NCBI GenBank assembly: GCA_040902195.1 | Contig: JBBDXS010000009.1 | Location: 1-36,922 of the forward strand | From: JBBDXS01 sp040902195 | Lineage (GTDB): Bacteria; Chloroflexota; Dehalococcoidia; DSTF01; RBG-16-68-14 | DNA: 36,922 nt | Direction: 5' to 3' | Shown here: positions 7,218 to 15,538 of the stretch, one piece after another | Layout: the number at the start of each line of letters is the position of its first letter | How positions within the stretch are numbered: position 1 is the first letter of the stretch | Made by a program: the position numbers and the translations under genes | Notes under the pieces: model-generated | Told to the model about the DNA's origin: nothing | Seen by the model: the letters and a program-made list of their open reading frames with translations, nothing else | Database searches by the model: none

Positions 7218-8184
7218 CGAGTGCGTCGGGGTTGATCACGAACTGCGGCCGCTCGCCGCGCAAGAAGCGTTCGATGTCCGCGACCATCATTCGTGAGTGC
7301 CGCTCGACGGTCTCGCGCGTGGCGCCGCCCATGTGCGGCGTGAGGATTGCGTTCGGCAGCCCGAGCAGCGGATGGTCCGTCTTGATCAGGTGGCCGGGAA
7401 ACACGTCCAGCCCCGCGCCCGCGATCCGCCCGTCGCGCAGCCGCTCCGCCAGCGCGTCGAGATCGATCACCTTCGCCGCGCCCGTGCTGATGATGTACGC
7501 CCCCGGCTTCAGCAGATCGAGCGCCTTCGCGTCGATCAGCCCCTCCGTCGCCGGCGTCGCCGGCGTGTGCAGGGTAACGAAGTCGGCCTCGCTGAGCAGC
7601 GTCTCGAGCGGCACGACGCGGATCGAGCCCGCCTCCGTGACGTACGGATCGCTGGCGACAACGTTCGCGCCCAGGCACTCTGCACGCTTTGCCACCTCGC
7701 GTCCGATCTGCCCCAGCCCAACGACGCCGACGGTGCTGCCGGCGATCTCGCGTCCGCGGAACTGTTCGTAGTCGGCGATCGGGTTCGTCCACCTGCCGGC
7801 CGACACGAATTCGTTCGCCTGCGGGATGTGGCGCGCCAGCGCAAACATCAGCCCGATCGCCAGCTCGGCCACCGCGACGTTGTTGCGCCCGGGCGCGTTG
7901 AGCACCGGCACGCCGTGCTTGGTCGCCGCGGCCGGATCGACCTGGTTCGGCGCGTTCCGGCACGCGCCCGCGATCTTCAGGTTCGGCACGGCGAACACCG
8001 GCTCGAACAGGAAGTCCGCCTCCACGATAAGGATGCCGATGTCCTCGTCGCGGATGCGCTCCGCCAGCTTGTTCGGGTCCCAGAGCTTCTTCGTCTCCGT
8101 CCACGGCTCGTACGCCACGTCGACGTGCCGGCGCAGGCTCTCGAGGGCGTCGTCAGAAAACGGAGCGAGGATGAGCGCCTTCAC
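7207..8184 (-). CDS. D-2-hydroxyacid dehydrogenase-family protein with altered catalytic residues
   Basis: A 325-residue protein with the SerA/2-hydroxyacid dehydrogenase fold. The NAD-binding GVVGLGQIG is at residues 153-161, the linker NAPGRNNVAVAE at 96-107, and the catalytic-His motif TPHMGG at 282-287. The other two catalytic positions are changed: the Arg of the usual TARG motif is Ala236 (STGAAKVID), and the Glu after DVF is Pro263 (LDVFPGH). NAD binding is expected, but normal 2-keto acid reduction is doubtful. The start is GTG at 8184, placed directly against the hydratase stop, and the gene overlaps the kinase by 11 bases. It may instead be a sugar-acid dehydrogenase or epimerase with a different active site. 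Confidence 0.87.
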   Translation of the reverse strand: MKALILAPFSDDALESLRRHVDVAYEPWTETKKLWDPNKLAERIRDEDIGILIVEADFLFEPVFAVPNLKIAGACRNAPNQVDPAAATKHGVPVLNAPGRNNVAVAELAIGLMFALARHIPQANEFVSAGRWTNPIADYEQFRGREIAGSTVGVVGLGQIGREVAKRAECLGANVVASDPYVTEAGSIRVVPLETLLSEADFVTLHTPATPATEGLIDAKALDLLKPGAYIISTGAAKVIDLDALAERLRDGRIAGAGLDVFPGHLIKTDHPLLGLPNAILTPHMGGATRETVERHSRMMVADIERFLRGERPQFVINPDALDGR

Positions 8185-8988
8185 TCAGCGTCCCTTGAAC
8201 ACCGCCGGCCGCTTCTCCATGAACGCGCGTGGCCCCTCCTTCGCGTCCTCGGAGCGCGTCACGGCGAGCGAGTTCTCGTCTTCGATCGTGTACGCGTCGT
8301 CGAGCGGCAGTCCCGACGTGCGGATCACCGTCTCCTTGATCGCCTGCAGCGCGAGCGGTCCGTTCGCGGCCAGCGTCTGCGCGAACTTCTCGGCGAGCGG
8401 CATCACCTCGCCCGCCGGTACCACGTAGTTTACGAGCCCGAACTGGTACGCGTCTTGCGCCGAGATGCGGTCGCCGGTGAGCAGGATCTCCATCGCTTTG
8501 CAGTAGGGGATCTGCCGCGCCAGCCGCACCATCGAGCCGCCGCCGGGCACGAGCGCGCGCTTCGCTTCGCTCAGTCCGAACGTCGCGTGCTCCGCCGCGA
8601 TGCGGATGTCCGTCGCCTGCAGGAGCTCCATCCCGCCCGCGAGGCAAAAGCCGTTCACCGCTGCGATGACCGGCTTGTAGACATGGAACGTGCGCATCAA
8701 CGCCACGTTGTGGAGCCCGCGTTCGAGCACGCGCTTGTCCCAGTCGTCCTCGGGCTGGCGCGCGCGCGTGTAGAGCGGGATCAGCTTTCCCAGGTCGGCG
8801 CCGGCGCAGAACGCTTCATTACCCGCGCCCGTCACGAGCGCGACGCGCGCCTCGCCGTCCTCCGCGAAGTCACGCCACGCGTCGGCGAGCCGGACCATCG
8901 CCTCGGGGTCCCAGGCGTTCTTCACCTCGGGGCGGTTGAACGTGATGTACGCGATCCCGTCGCGCTTCTCGTAGATCAAGGACGGCAT
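8185..8988 (-). CDS. Enoyl-CoA hydratase/isomerase family protein
   Basis: A 267-residue crotonase-fold enzyme that adds water to 2-enoyl-CoA or does a related reaction. The oxyanion-hole segments are FCAGADL and GFCLAGGMEL. Both catalytic glutamates of enoyl-CoA hydratase are kept (Glu121 in GGMEL, Glu141 in FGLSEAK), so hydratase activity is likely. The ATG has AGAGGGAG six bases upstream, a good ribosome site, and begins the operon that runs through the dehydrogenase, kinase and aldolase. Placing a hydratase with sugar-phosphate genes is unusual and may mean a linked pathway, or only co-transcription. Confidence 0.93.
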   Translation of the reverse strand: MPSLIYEKRDGIAYITFNRPEVKNAWDPEAMVRLADAWRDFAEDGEARVALVTGAGNEAFCAGADLGKLIPLYTRARQPEDDWDKRVLERGLHNVALMRTFHVYKPVIAAVNGFCLAGGMELLQATDIRIAAEHATFGLSEAKRALVPGGGSMVRLARQIPYCKAMEILLTGDRISAQDAYQFGLVNYVVPAGEVMPLAEKFAQTLAANGPLALQAIKETVIRTSGLPLDDAYTIEDENSLAVTRSEDAKEGPRAFMEKRPAVFKGR

Positions 8989-9036
8989 GGGTTGCTCCCT
9001 CTAGACCGGCGTCTCTATTGCTATCCGAAGGCCAGG

Positions 9037-9501
9037 CTACACCGGCGAGCTCTGGATCGATTTCAACGTGTCGATGACACCCGGCAGGTGCCGCCCGACC
9101 ATGAAGTCGTTGCGGATGGCGCGCTGGATCACGCCCTGCTTATCGATGACGTACGTCACGCGAGCCGTCATGAAGCCCAACAGCCCGTCGGCGTCGTACA
9201 TCTTGACGAGACGCTTCTCGGGGTCCGGGATGAGCGGGAAGGGCAGCTCGTGCGTCTGCCGGAACCGATCGTGCGACTCCGCGCTGTCTGTGCTCACACC
9301 GACGATGAGTGCGTCGTAGTTCGACAGCTCGTCGTAGTTGTCCCGGAACGCGCAGGCCTCCTTCGTGCAACCGGGCGTGAAGTCCTTCGGATAGAAGTAC
9401 AGCACCACGTTCTTCTTGCCGCGCTGGTCCGCCAGCCGGAACGTCTCGCCCCCGCTCATTTGCGCTTCGAACTCTGGCGCTTCCGTTCCTTCCTTTAGCA
9501 T
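9037..9501 (-). CDS. bcp: Bcp-type thioredoxin-dependent peroxiredoxin
   Basis: A 154-residue atypical 2-Cys peroxiredoxin that reduces hydrogen and organic peroxides. The peroxidatic Cys45 is in YFYPKDFTPGCTKEACAF, with the resolving Cys50 five residues later, as in the Bcp/PrxQ class. An in-frame ATG lies two codons upstream (9507), but the AGGGAG ribosome site would touch it directly; at 9501 the spacing is six bases, so this start is preferred. It stands just downstream of an acyl-CoA dehydrogenase. A protective role against peroxide made by flavoproteins is plausible but inferred. Confidence 0.94.
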   Translation of the reverse strand: MLKEGTEAPEFEAQMSGGETFRLADQRGKKNVVLYFYPKDFTPGCTKEACAFRDNYDELSNYDALIVGVSTDSAESHDRFRQTHELPFPLIPDPEKRLVKMYDADGLLGFMTARVTYVIDKQGVIQRAIRNDFMVGRHLPGVIDTLKSIQSSPV

Positions 9502-9551
9502 TGACATCTCCCTCTCAACCGAGACCCTAGACCCCAAACTCTAGGCCCGAA

Positions 9552-10742
9552 CTACATCCTTGGCATCCCCAGGCCGCGCATCGCCACAATGTTCCGCTGG
9601 ATCTCGCTCGTGCCGCCGCCGATCGTGAGCGCGACTGCGTACAGGTACATCCGCGCGATCGAGCCCCGCAGGGGCGCTTCGCCGTTCAGCAGCAGGCCGT
9701 ACGAGCCCAGCGCCCGCATCGCCGTCTGCGCGACGCGTTGCTCCAGCTCCGAGGAGTACAGCTTCGCCACGGACGATTCCTTGTTCGGGATCAGCCCCGT
9801 GTTCTGCATCGAGATGACGCGGTACGACATCAGCCGCGCGATCTGCGCTTCGACGGTGCGGTCGGCCAGCTCGTAGCGCAGCGATGCGCGATGGCCGATC
9901 GTGCACTCCGGCGCCTCCGCGTGCGCGCGCACCCAATCGACGAGGTCGCTCACCATGAGCACCAGGTTTGTCGTCGAGGCGATGTTCGACCGCTCGAAGT
10001 CCAGTGTCGTTGTCGCGATGTACCAGCCGCGGTTCTCCTCGCCGACGAGGTTGTTCGCCGGTACGCGCACGTTATCGAAGAACACTTCGTCGAAATCCGC
10101 GCGGCCCGCCAGGTTCGTCAGCGGGCGGGTCGTGATGCCGGGCGATGTCATGTCGAGGATGAAGTACGAAATGCCCTTGTGCTTCGGCGCGTCCATATCG
10201 GTCCGCGCGAGCACGTTCATCCAATGCGCCTTGTGCGCCATCGATGTCCAGATCTTCTGTCCGTTGATCACGTAGTCGTCGCCGTCGCGCACGGCTCGAG
10301 TCTGCAGGTTCGCCAGATCGGACCCCGCCTCCGGCTCGCTGAAGCCCTGGCACCAGGTCTGGTCGCCCTCGAGGATGCGGGGCAGGAAGCGCTGCTTCTG
10401 CTCATCGCTGCCGTGCACCATGATCGTCGGCCCCGCCATGCCCAGTGCGATGCCGCCGCCCGTCCGCGGCGCCCGCGACGTCGCCATCTCCTGGTTGAAG
10501 ACGAACTGCTGCATGATGCTCATGCCGGCCCCGCCGTACTCCTTTGGCCAAGCAGGCGCCACCCAACCACGCACGACCAGCTTCTGCCGCCACGCGTCGC
10601 CCACGTCGCGGCCCCAGCCGCCCGGCTCGAAGCTGCTGCGCACCGAGTGCGCGCTGCGCAGCGCGTCCGGCAGCTCGCGCTCGATGAACGAGCGCACCTC
10701 GGCTCGAAACGCGGCGTCTTCCGGTGTATCGCGAAAGTCCAT
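9552..10742 (-). CDS. Acyl-CoA dehydrogenase (long type, FadE-like)
   Basis: A 396-residue FAD enzyme that desaturates acyl-CoA thioesters at the alpha-beta bond. It has the N-terminal helical domain (MDFRDTPEDAAFRAEVR), the FAD/substrate motif FSEPEAGSDL, DDYVINGQKIWTS, and the C-terminal GGGTSEIQRN. The RxxFGxPI motif that contacts FAD across the dimer is not recognisable. In that respect it resembles the long subunits of heterotetrameric dehydrogenases, yet no short partner is adjacent. The ATG at 10742 fits the family start; a TTG at 10784 with GGAG upstream would add 14 residues and cannot be excluded. Confidence 0.9.
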   Translation of the reverse strand: MDFRDTPEDAAFRAEVRSFIERELPDALRSAHSVRSSFEPGGWGRDVGDAWRQKLVVRGWVAPAWPKEYGGAGMSIMQQFVFNQEMATSRAPRTGGGIALGMAGPTIMVHGSDEQKQRFLPRILEGDQTWCQGFSEPEAGSDLANLQTRAVRDGDDYVINGQKIWTSMAHKAHWMNVLARTDMDAPKHKGISYFILDMTSPGITTRPLTNLAGRADFDEVFFDNVRVPANNLVGEENRGWYIATTTLDFERSNIASTTNLVLMVSDLVDWVRAHAEAPECTIGHRASLRYELADRTVEAQIARLMSYRVISMQNTGLIPNKESSVAKLYSSELEQRVAQTAMRALGSYGLLLNGEAPLRGSIARMYLYAVALTIGGGTSEIQRNIVAMRGLGMPRM

Positions 10743-11064
10743 GGCGGCGACCGAAACGTAGCCGAAAGCTGGAAGAGCCGTCAAGCTGCTCCAGGAGCCT
10801 CGCTGACGCTGCGGCCAACGCGCGTTGGCTCCGATTGAACGCCTCCCCGCGTTCGAGGCGTCGCCCCACCCCTTATTTGTTCTACCCGCCCGCCCGGGCG
10901 CGCCTCCGGCGAGCCGTCCCGCCCCTCATCTCGCTCGCTGCCGCTCGCTCGATGTAAGGAAGCCCCACGCCTGGGCGACATCGAGCATCGTATCTCGAGC
11001 GTCGAGCGTCTCTCGCACAGCCTCCTTGTCGCGCCGGGACCGTGCGGCGCGCTTGCCGGGCGTG
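10743..11064. other. Intergenic region, 322 bases, no gene recognised
   Basis: GC-rich spacer between the end of the large signalling gene and the acyl-CoA dehydrogenase, both on the minus strand. It presumably carries the promoter for the dehydrogenase, but no clear -35/-10 pair is seen. Only short ORFs without convincing ribosome sites occur. There is no terminator with a U-run and no tRNA. Confidence 0.5.
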
Positions 11065-14000
11065 CTACTTGGCGTTCAGCGGCGCCCACGCGACGCGGTA
11101 CACGCGTTGCGTGCCCGAGAGGCCTTTCAGTTCCACGTCTCGACCGTCGTCGAAGACGAACTCTCCAGAGCTCTCCGTCAGTTCCTTTAGCAACGACGAC
11201 ACCAGGATCTCGCAGCCATTCGCCTGCCCGGCTACACGCGATGCCAGGATCACGTTCTTGCCGTAGAAGTCGTCGCCCTCTCTGATCGCCTCGCCCGCGT
11301 GCAGGCCGATGCGAACGCGGACGTCCGCGCTCTCTTCCGCCTGGGGCTGGTCGAACGCGCGTTGAATGGCCATCGCGCACTCCAGGCCCTTCCTCGCGGA
11401 CTGAAACGCCACCATGAAGCCATCACCCATCGTCTTCACCTCGTAGCCGCCGTAGGTGCGCAGCTGTTCGCGGATGCGCGCGTTGTGGTCACGCAGGAGA
11501 TCCTGCCAGGCCCGGTCGCCCAGGCGTTCCGTGAGCACCGTCGAGTCCTCGATGTCGCTGAACATGATCGTGACCGTGCCGTCCGGAGCCGCGTGCAAGC
11601 TGACATCCGGCCGCTCCTGCTGCACGCTCGCGGCGACCGCGTCGATCGATGTGTAGATACCAGTCTCGGTCGTGATGCCCTGATCCTTGAGCTTGAGCGC
11701 GACGATCTTGTCGACGAGTGGCTTCATGCCCAGTTCCTGCGCGGTCGCCAGCGCCTCGTTGATCAGCTCACGCGCCCGCTCGCGGTCGCCCGGCGCACCG
11801 CGGGCGATACGGATGCGCGCGCAGTCGTAGGCGGCCCAGGACCAGTACGGCCTGAAGCCGTAGCCGGTCTGCGGATACGCCAGCGTCGTCTCTATCGCCG
11901 TGATCGCGTCATCGGGTTGGCCGAGGGTTTCGAACAGGAGGCCTCGCACGTGATCAGGCGTGAGCCCCCACAGAGCCGTGCCAGCGAAGCGATCGAGACG
12001 TTCGAGTTGTTCGCGTGCCTCCGTCTGATCATCGAGGAGGACGGCGCGAATTGCCAGAGATTCATACACGAGCCCCATCCAGAGAGGCGGCGTCCGCGGC
12101 TCCGCCAGGACGAGTCTCGCCACTTGCTCCAATTGAGGAAGCTGCGCGCCATCGCCCGTGACGTAGCTGTGCATCGCCGCCGCTATCGCGAACCAAGGGA
12201 AGGCGATCAGGTCGCCGGTGCTGCGGACGCCCTGCATCACGTCCGCGATGCGCGTTCGGTATTGCTGGGCCTGTGTTAGCTGCCCGAGTTGCAACTCGAC
12301 CTCCGTCATGCCTGACAGGAGGTTCAGGTTACGCGGCTCGAGTTCAAGGCCGCGAGCCGCCGCCTCGCGGGCGACGACCCAATCGCCCGCGTATACCGCG
12401 TTGCAGCACTCGGCCCACGCTGCATTGGCGATCTGTGACCAGTCGCGGCTCCGCTCGGCAAGCTCTCGGTAGGCGACGGCGTGCTCCCGAGAGGCATCGC
12501 GATTACGCAGATCGGAATTCATGGAGCTGGCCGCGTGCGCTCGTGCTTCCTCGGCCGGCAGGTGAAGTTCGCGTGCAAGCCCGACCGCCCGCTCCGCCTT
12601 CGCGAACCATCCTCCCGGGCGCCACTGCTGTTGATCGACGATGATCTCGTGAGTGAGGGTCCTCAACTCGAGCTTCCGGTCTCCGAGTCGCTCAGCCAGG
12701 GCCCGAGCGCGCCCGAAGGCCTCTTGGGCGCGCTCGTCGTCGTTGCCCGCCACGCCTGCGGCCAGTCCGAGCGCGGCGTTCAGTAGCCCGTACTCCAGCG
12801 AGCCGTCCGGCACCATCGCCAGCCCTCGCTCCAGCAGGGCCGGCCAGCTTGCGCCGCTGCCGAGGCCCGGAAGGAGCGCTGCCTTCACGGCCGCCGCGAC
12901 GTTCCGGGTCTTTTCGTAGTGGTCGAATGCCTGCCTCGCGGCTCGCCAGCCCTCCCGGCCGTCGGCGGTTGCGTACGCGGCCCGTGCATAGTCGACGAGC
13001 AGGGCAGCAATATCGTCGTCGACCTCCTCGCCTTCGCGGGCGGAGAGCGCGGCGCGGAAGTGACGCGCGGCCTCGGGGTACGCCGACTGCTCGAGCGCCT
13101 GGCGCCCGGCGATGGCCGAGTAGCGCGCAGCCTTTTCGCTGAAGCGGGGCGAGAGCGTGGCCGCCTCGCTGAAGTGCATGGCGAGGCGGCCGGCGCGCTC
13201 CTCGGCGCGAGCGCCGTAGCGCTGCTCCAGCGCCTCGCCGACCTGCCCGTGCAGCCGTACGCGCCGCGTCGTCGAAAGCTCCGCGAGCAGCGTCTCCTGC
13301 ATCTGCGCGTGCGTGAAGCGATAGCGCCCCGGCGTCTCCGTCTCCTCGATGACGCGCGCCTCCAGCGCCTCCTCGATCATGCGTAGGAGAGCGTCTTCGT
13401 CACGGTCGCCCAGTAGCGTCAGCGTGTCGTAGGTGAAATCGCGCCCGATGATCGCCGCAACCTGCAGGAGGTCGTTCGTCTCCTCCGAGAGCCGGTTCAG
13501 CCGCCGTCCGAGCGCTTCGCGCACGCCGTCCGGGATCGCGATGTCGGAGACGGAGTCGCGTGTGAGCGTGCCTTCCTGCGCCATCAGGTTGACGACCTCG
13601 CTCAGGAAGAACGCGTTGCCTTCTGTCTCCTCGAAGATGCGGTCGAGCACCTCACGGCGCGGCTCGACGTTGGCGCGCGCCTTGATGTACGCGGCGCATT
13701 CTTCGCGCGAGAGGCCGCGCAGCACGATGCGCTCGAACCCGCTCTCGCGGTTGAGCGACGCCAGCGTCTCGGACAGCGCGCTCTGGCGTGTGATGTCCGT
13801 ATCGCGGTAGTTCCCGATGACTAGCACGCGCATGCGCGACAGCTCCCGCGCGACGTGCTGGAGCATCAGCAGCGTCGGCTTGTCTGCCCAGTGGAGGTCG
13901 TCCAGCGCGACGACGAGCGGCGCCTGCTGCGCGATCGCGCGCAGGTACGACGTATACGCGTCGAACAGGCGGAACTGGGCGACCTCAGGGTCGGACGCCG

Positions 14001-15417
14001 GTTCCGGCGGAGCTGTTGGGTTCGGCGCGGTGAGCAGCCACGGAAAGATGCGCGTCAGCTCGGAGACCGTGCCGGGCGGCATGTGCGGCTCGATCAGCTC
14101 AGCCAGCTCGTCCTGGTGCGCCCCGGCGTACTGGTTGCCCGCCTGCAGCCAGGGCCAGTATGCGGGCGCGCCCGCCGATTCGTGCGTGCGGCCCCAGAGC
14201 ACCTGCGCGCCTCGCATCTTCGCGTACGTCTCCAGCTCCTGCGTCGTGCGCGTCTTGCCGATGCCCGGCTCACCGACGAGCATCACCAGGCCGCCGTGGC
14301 CGGAGGCGGCGCTGTCGAACGCGCCGCGCAGGCGATCGAGCTCCTGCTCGCGGCCGACGAAGACGCCTAGCGCCAGCCGGTCGAGCACGTTGGAATCGGA
14401 GTGCGAGGCTGCCTTCTGTCCCGGGTCGACGCGTTCGAGCGCGGCGAGCACCTCCTCGGCGTTGGCGAAGCGCTCCGCCGGGTCCTTCGCCAGCAACCGC
14501 ACGACGAGGTCTTCCAGGTCTTGCGGACAGGCTTCCGAGTGCCAGGAGGGCGCGACGGGCCGGGTGTTGATGTGCTGGCTGATCACGGCTGTCGGGTTGT
14601 CGCTCACGAACGGCGGCCGGCCCGTGATCATCTCGTACAGCATGCAGCCCAGCGAATAGAGATCGGCTCGCGGCGTCACCTCGCTGCCGAGCGCTTGCTC
14701 CGGCGGCATGTAGGCCACGGTGCCGACGAGCATGCCGTGCATCGTCAGGCGCGACTGCTCGAAACCCACCGCGAGGCCGAAATCGCCTATCTCGGCCGTG
14801 CCGTCCGCGGCGAGCCAGACGTTGCCCGGCTTGAGATCACGGTGCACGACGCCGTGTGCGTGCGCGTGCGCCAGGCCGCGGCACACGCCCTTCGCGATCT
14901 CCAGGGTACTTTCGACGGGAAGCGGTAGTGCCAGGCTATCGACGGCGCCACCAGACATGTACTGGCTGACGATGTATGGCTGACCGTTATCGTCGCCGAC
15001 GTCGTGAATCGTCACGATGTTCGCATGGTCGCCCAGCTGCGCCATCGCCTGCGCCTCGCGCTGCACACGGGCGAGACCCTGCTCATCCAGCCCTTCCGTC
15101 TTGATCACCGCGACGGCGACGTCACGCTTCAGCCGTTCGTCGTGCGCCAGGTAGACGCGCTTGCGTCCGCCCTCGCCCAGAAAGCGCCGCACCGCGTAAC
15201 GTCCGTCTCCCAGCGACGCTGGCAGCGGCTGCGCGGGCGCGGCCACCCCTGCCGCCGCGCCGAGGAGCGACTGGCCGCACTCGTGGCAGAACTTCACTTC
15301 GGGAGGATTGGCAAAGCCACAGCGCGGGCACGGCGCCGCCTCCTGAAGTGCGGCGCCGCACTCCCCGCAGAACTTTACGCCCTCCGGATTCTCATGCGTG
15401 CAGGCTGGGCAGTTCAT
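11065..15417 (-). CDS. Zinc-ribbon / Ser-Thr kinase / AAA ATPase / TPR / class III cyclase signalling protein
   Basis: One 1450-residue chain carries five modules. Residues 1-50 hold two CxxC-CxxC zinc ribbons. Residues 72-330 are a protein kinase: GEGG loop, Lys106, HRDLKPGN with Asp194, DFG at 212-214 and a PPE motif. Residues 352-650 are a STAND-like ATPase with Walker A GEPGIGKT (382-389) and Walker B LVVALDD. Residues 650-1250 look like helical TPR repeats. Residues 1278-1450 are a class III nucleotide cyclase with both metal Asp residues (1288 in FSDIEDS, 1332 in MGDG), Lys1328 and Asp1383 expected for ATP specificity, and Arg1394. The usual Asn of VNxASR is Ile (VILASR). It may link a stimulus to phosphorylation and cAMP output. 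No membrane segments are seen. GAGGAG is one base from the ATG; the zinc ribbon supports this start. Confidence 0.93.
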   Translation of the reverse strand: MNCPACTHENPEGVKFCGECGAALQEAAPCPRCGFANPPEVKFCHECGQSLLGAAAGVAAPAQPLPASLGDGRYAVRRFLGEGGRKRVYLAHDERLKRDVAVAVIKTEGLDEQGLARVQREAQAMAQLGDHANIVTIHDVGDDNGQPYIVSQYMSGGAVDSLALPLPVESTLEIAKGVCRGLAHAHAHGVVHRDLKPGNVWLAADGTAEIGDFGLAVGFEQSRLTMHGMLVGTVAYMPPEQALGSEVTPRADLYSLGCMLYEMITGRPPFVSDNPTAVISQHINTRPVAPSWHSEACPQDLEDLVVRLLAKDPAERFANAEEVLAALERVDPGQKAASHSDSNVLDRLALGVFVGREQELDRLRGAFDSAASGHGGLVMLVGEPGIGKTRTTQELETYAKMRGAQVLWGRTHESAGAPAYWPWLQAGNQYAGAHQDELAELIEPHMPPGTVSELTRIFPWLLTAPNPTAPPEPASDPEVAQFRLFDAYTSYLRAIAQQAPLVVALDDLHWADKPTLLMLQHVARELSRMRVLVIGNYRDTDITRQSALSETLASLNRESGFERIVLRGLSREECAAYIKARANVEPRREVLDRIFEETEGNAFFLSEVVNLMAQEGTLTRDSVSDIAIPDGVREALGRRLNRLSEETNDLLQVAAIIGRDFTYDTLTLLGDRDEDALLRMIEEALEARVIEETETPGRYRFTHAQMQETLLAELSTTRRVRLHGQVGEALEQRYGARAEERAGRLAMHFSEAATLSPRFSEKAARYSAIAGRQALEQSAYPEAARHFRAALSAREGEEVDDDIAALLVDYARAAYATADGREGWRAARQAFDHYEKTRNVAAAVKAALLPGLGSGASWPALLERGLAMVPDGSLEYGLLNAALGLAAGVAGNDDERAQEAFGRARALAERLGDRKLELRTLTHEIIVDQQQWRPGGWFAKAERAVGLARELHLPAEEARAHAASSMNSDLRNRDASREHAVAYRELAERSRDWSQIANAAWAECCNAVYAGDWVVAREAAARGLELEPRNLNLLSGMTEVELQLGQLTQAQQYRTRIADVMQGVRSTGDLIAFPWFAIAAAMHSYVTGDGAQLPQLEQVARLVLAEPRTPPLWMGLVYESLAIRAVLLDDQTEAREQLERLDRFAGTALWGLTPDHVRGLLFETLGQPDDAITAIETTLAYPQTGYGFRPYWSWAAYDCARIRIARGAPGDRERARELINEALATAQELGMKPLVDKIVALKLKDQGITTETGIYTSIDAVAASVQQERPDVSLHAAPDGTVTIMFSDIEDSTVLTERLGDRAWQDLLRDHNARIREQLRTYGGYEVKTMGDGFMVAFQSARKGLECAMAIQRAFDQPQAEESADVRVRIGLHAGEAIREGDDFYGKNVILASRVAGQANGCEILVSSLLKELTESSGEFVFDDGRDVELKGLSGTQRVYRVAWAPLNAK

Positions 15418-15437
15418 GCTCCTCGCAATCCGGCCCT

Positions 15438-15443
15438 AGTATA
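15438..15443 (-). promoter_or_regulatory. Candidate -10 box for the signalling gene
   Basis: TATACT on the minus strand lies 20 bases upstream of the ATG at 15417. No good -35 hexamer is visible at the proper distance. If it is used, the leader would be only about 15 bases. Confidence 0.35.
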
Positions 15444-15488
15444 CATAGCGAGAGCGCATGGGCGAGCGCAGATACCCCCAACAGTACC

Positions 15489-15518
15489 TTGACCCCTCGC
15501 GTCTCCCTCGGCTACATT
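15489..15518 (+). promoter_or_regulatory. Candidate sigma70-type promoter for the LLM operon
   Basis: TTGACC (15489-15494), an 18-base spacer and TACATT (15513-15518). The predicted transcript starts near 15525, immediately before the GGAGGG ribosome site at 15528-15533 and the ATG at 15539. The TTGAC core recurs in the other promoter candidates of this window. Confidence 0.5.
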
Positions 15519-15538
15519 TGCCCCGCTGGAGGGACAAC

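Noticed and set aside
10743..10784. TTG start adding 14 residues to the acyl-CoA dehydrogenase
   Set aside because: GGAG lies four bases before it, but the family begins at MDFRDTPED; kept only as a possibility.
9738..10838. Long plus-strand ORF opposite the acyl-CoA dehydrogenase
   Set aside because: Arg/His-rich antisense frame typical of GC-rich codon bias, with no domain and no ribosome site; many similar frames across the window were discarded for the same reason.
10890..10930. 15-codon minus-strand ORF (MRGGTARR...) before the acyl-CoA dehydrogenase
   Set aside because: Weak ribosome site, pure Arg/Gly/Ala composition, and no terminator after it, unlike the Eis leader.
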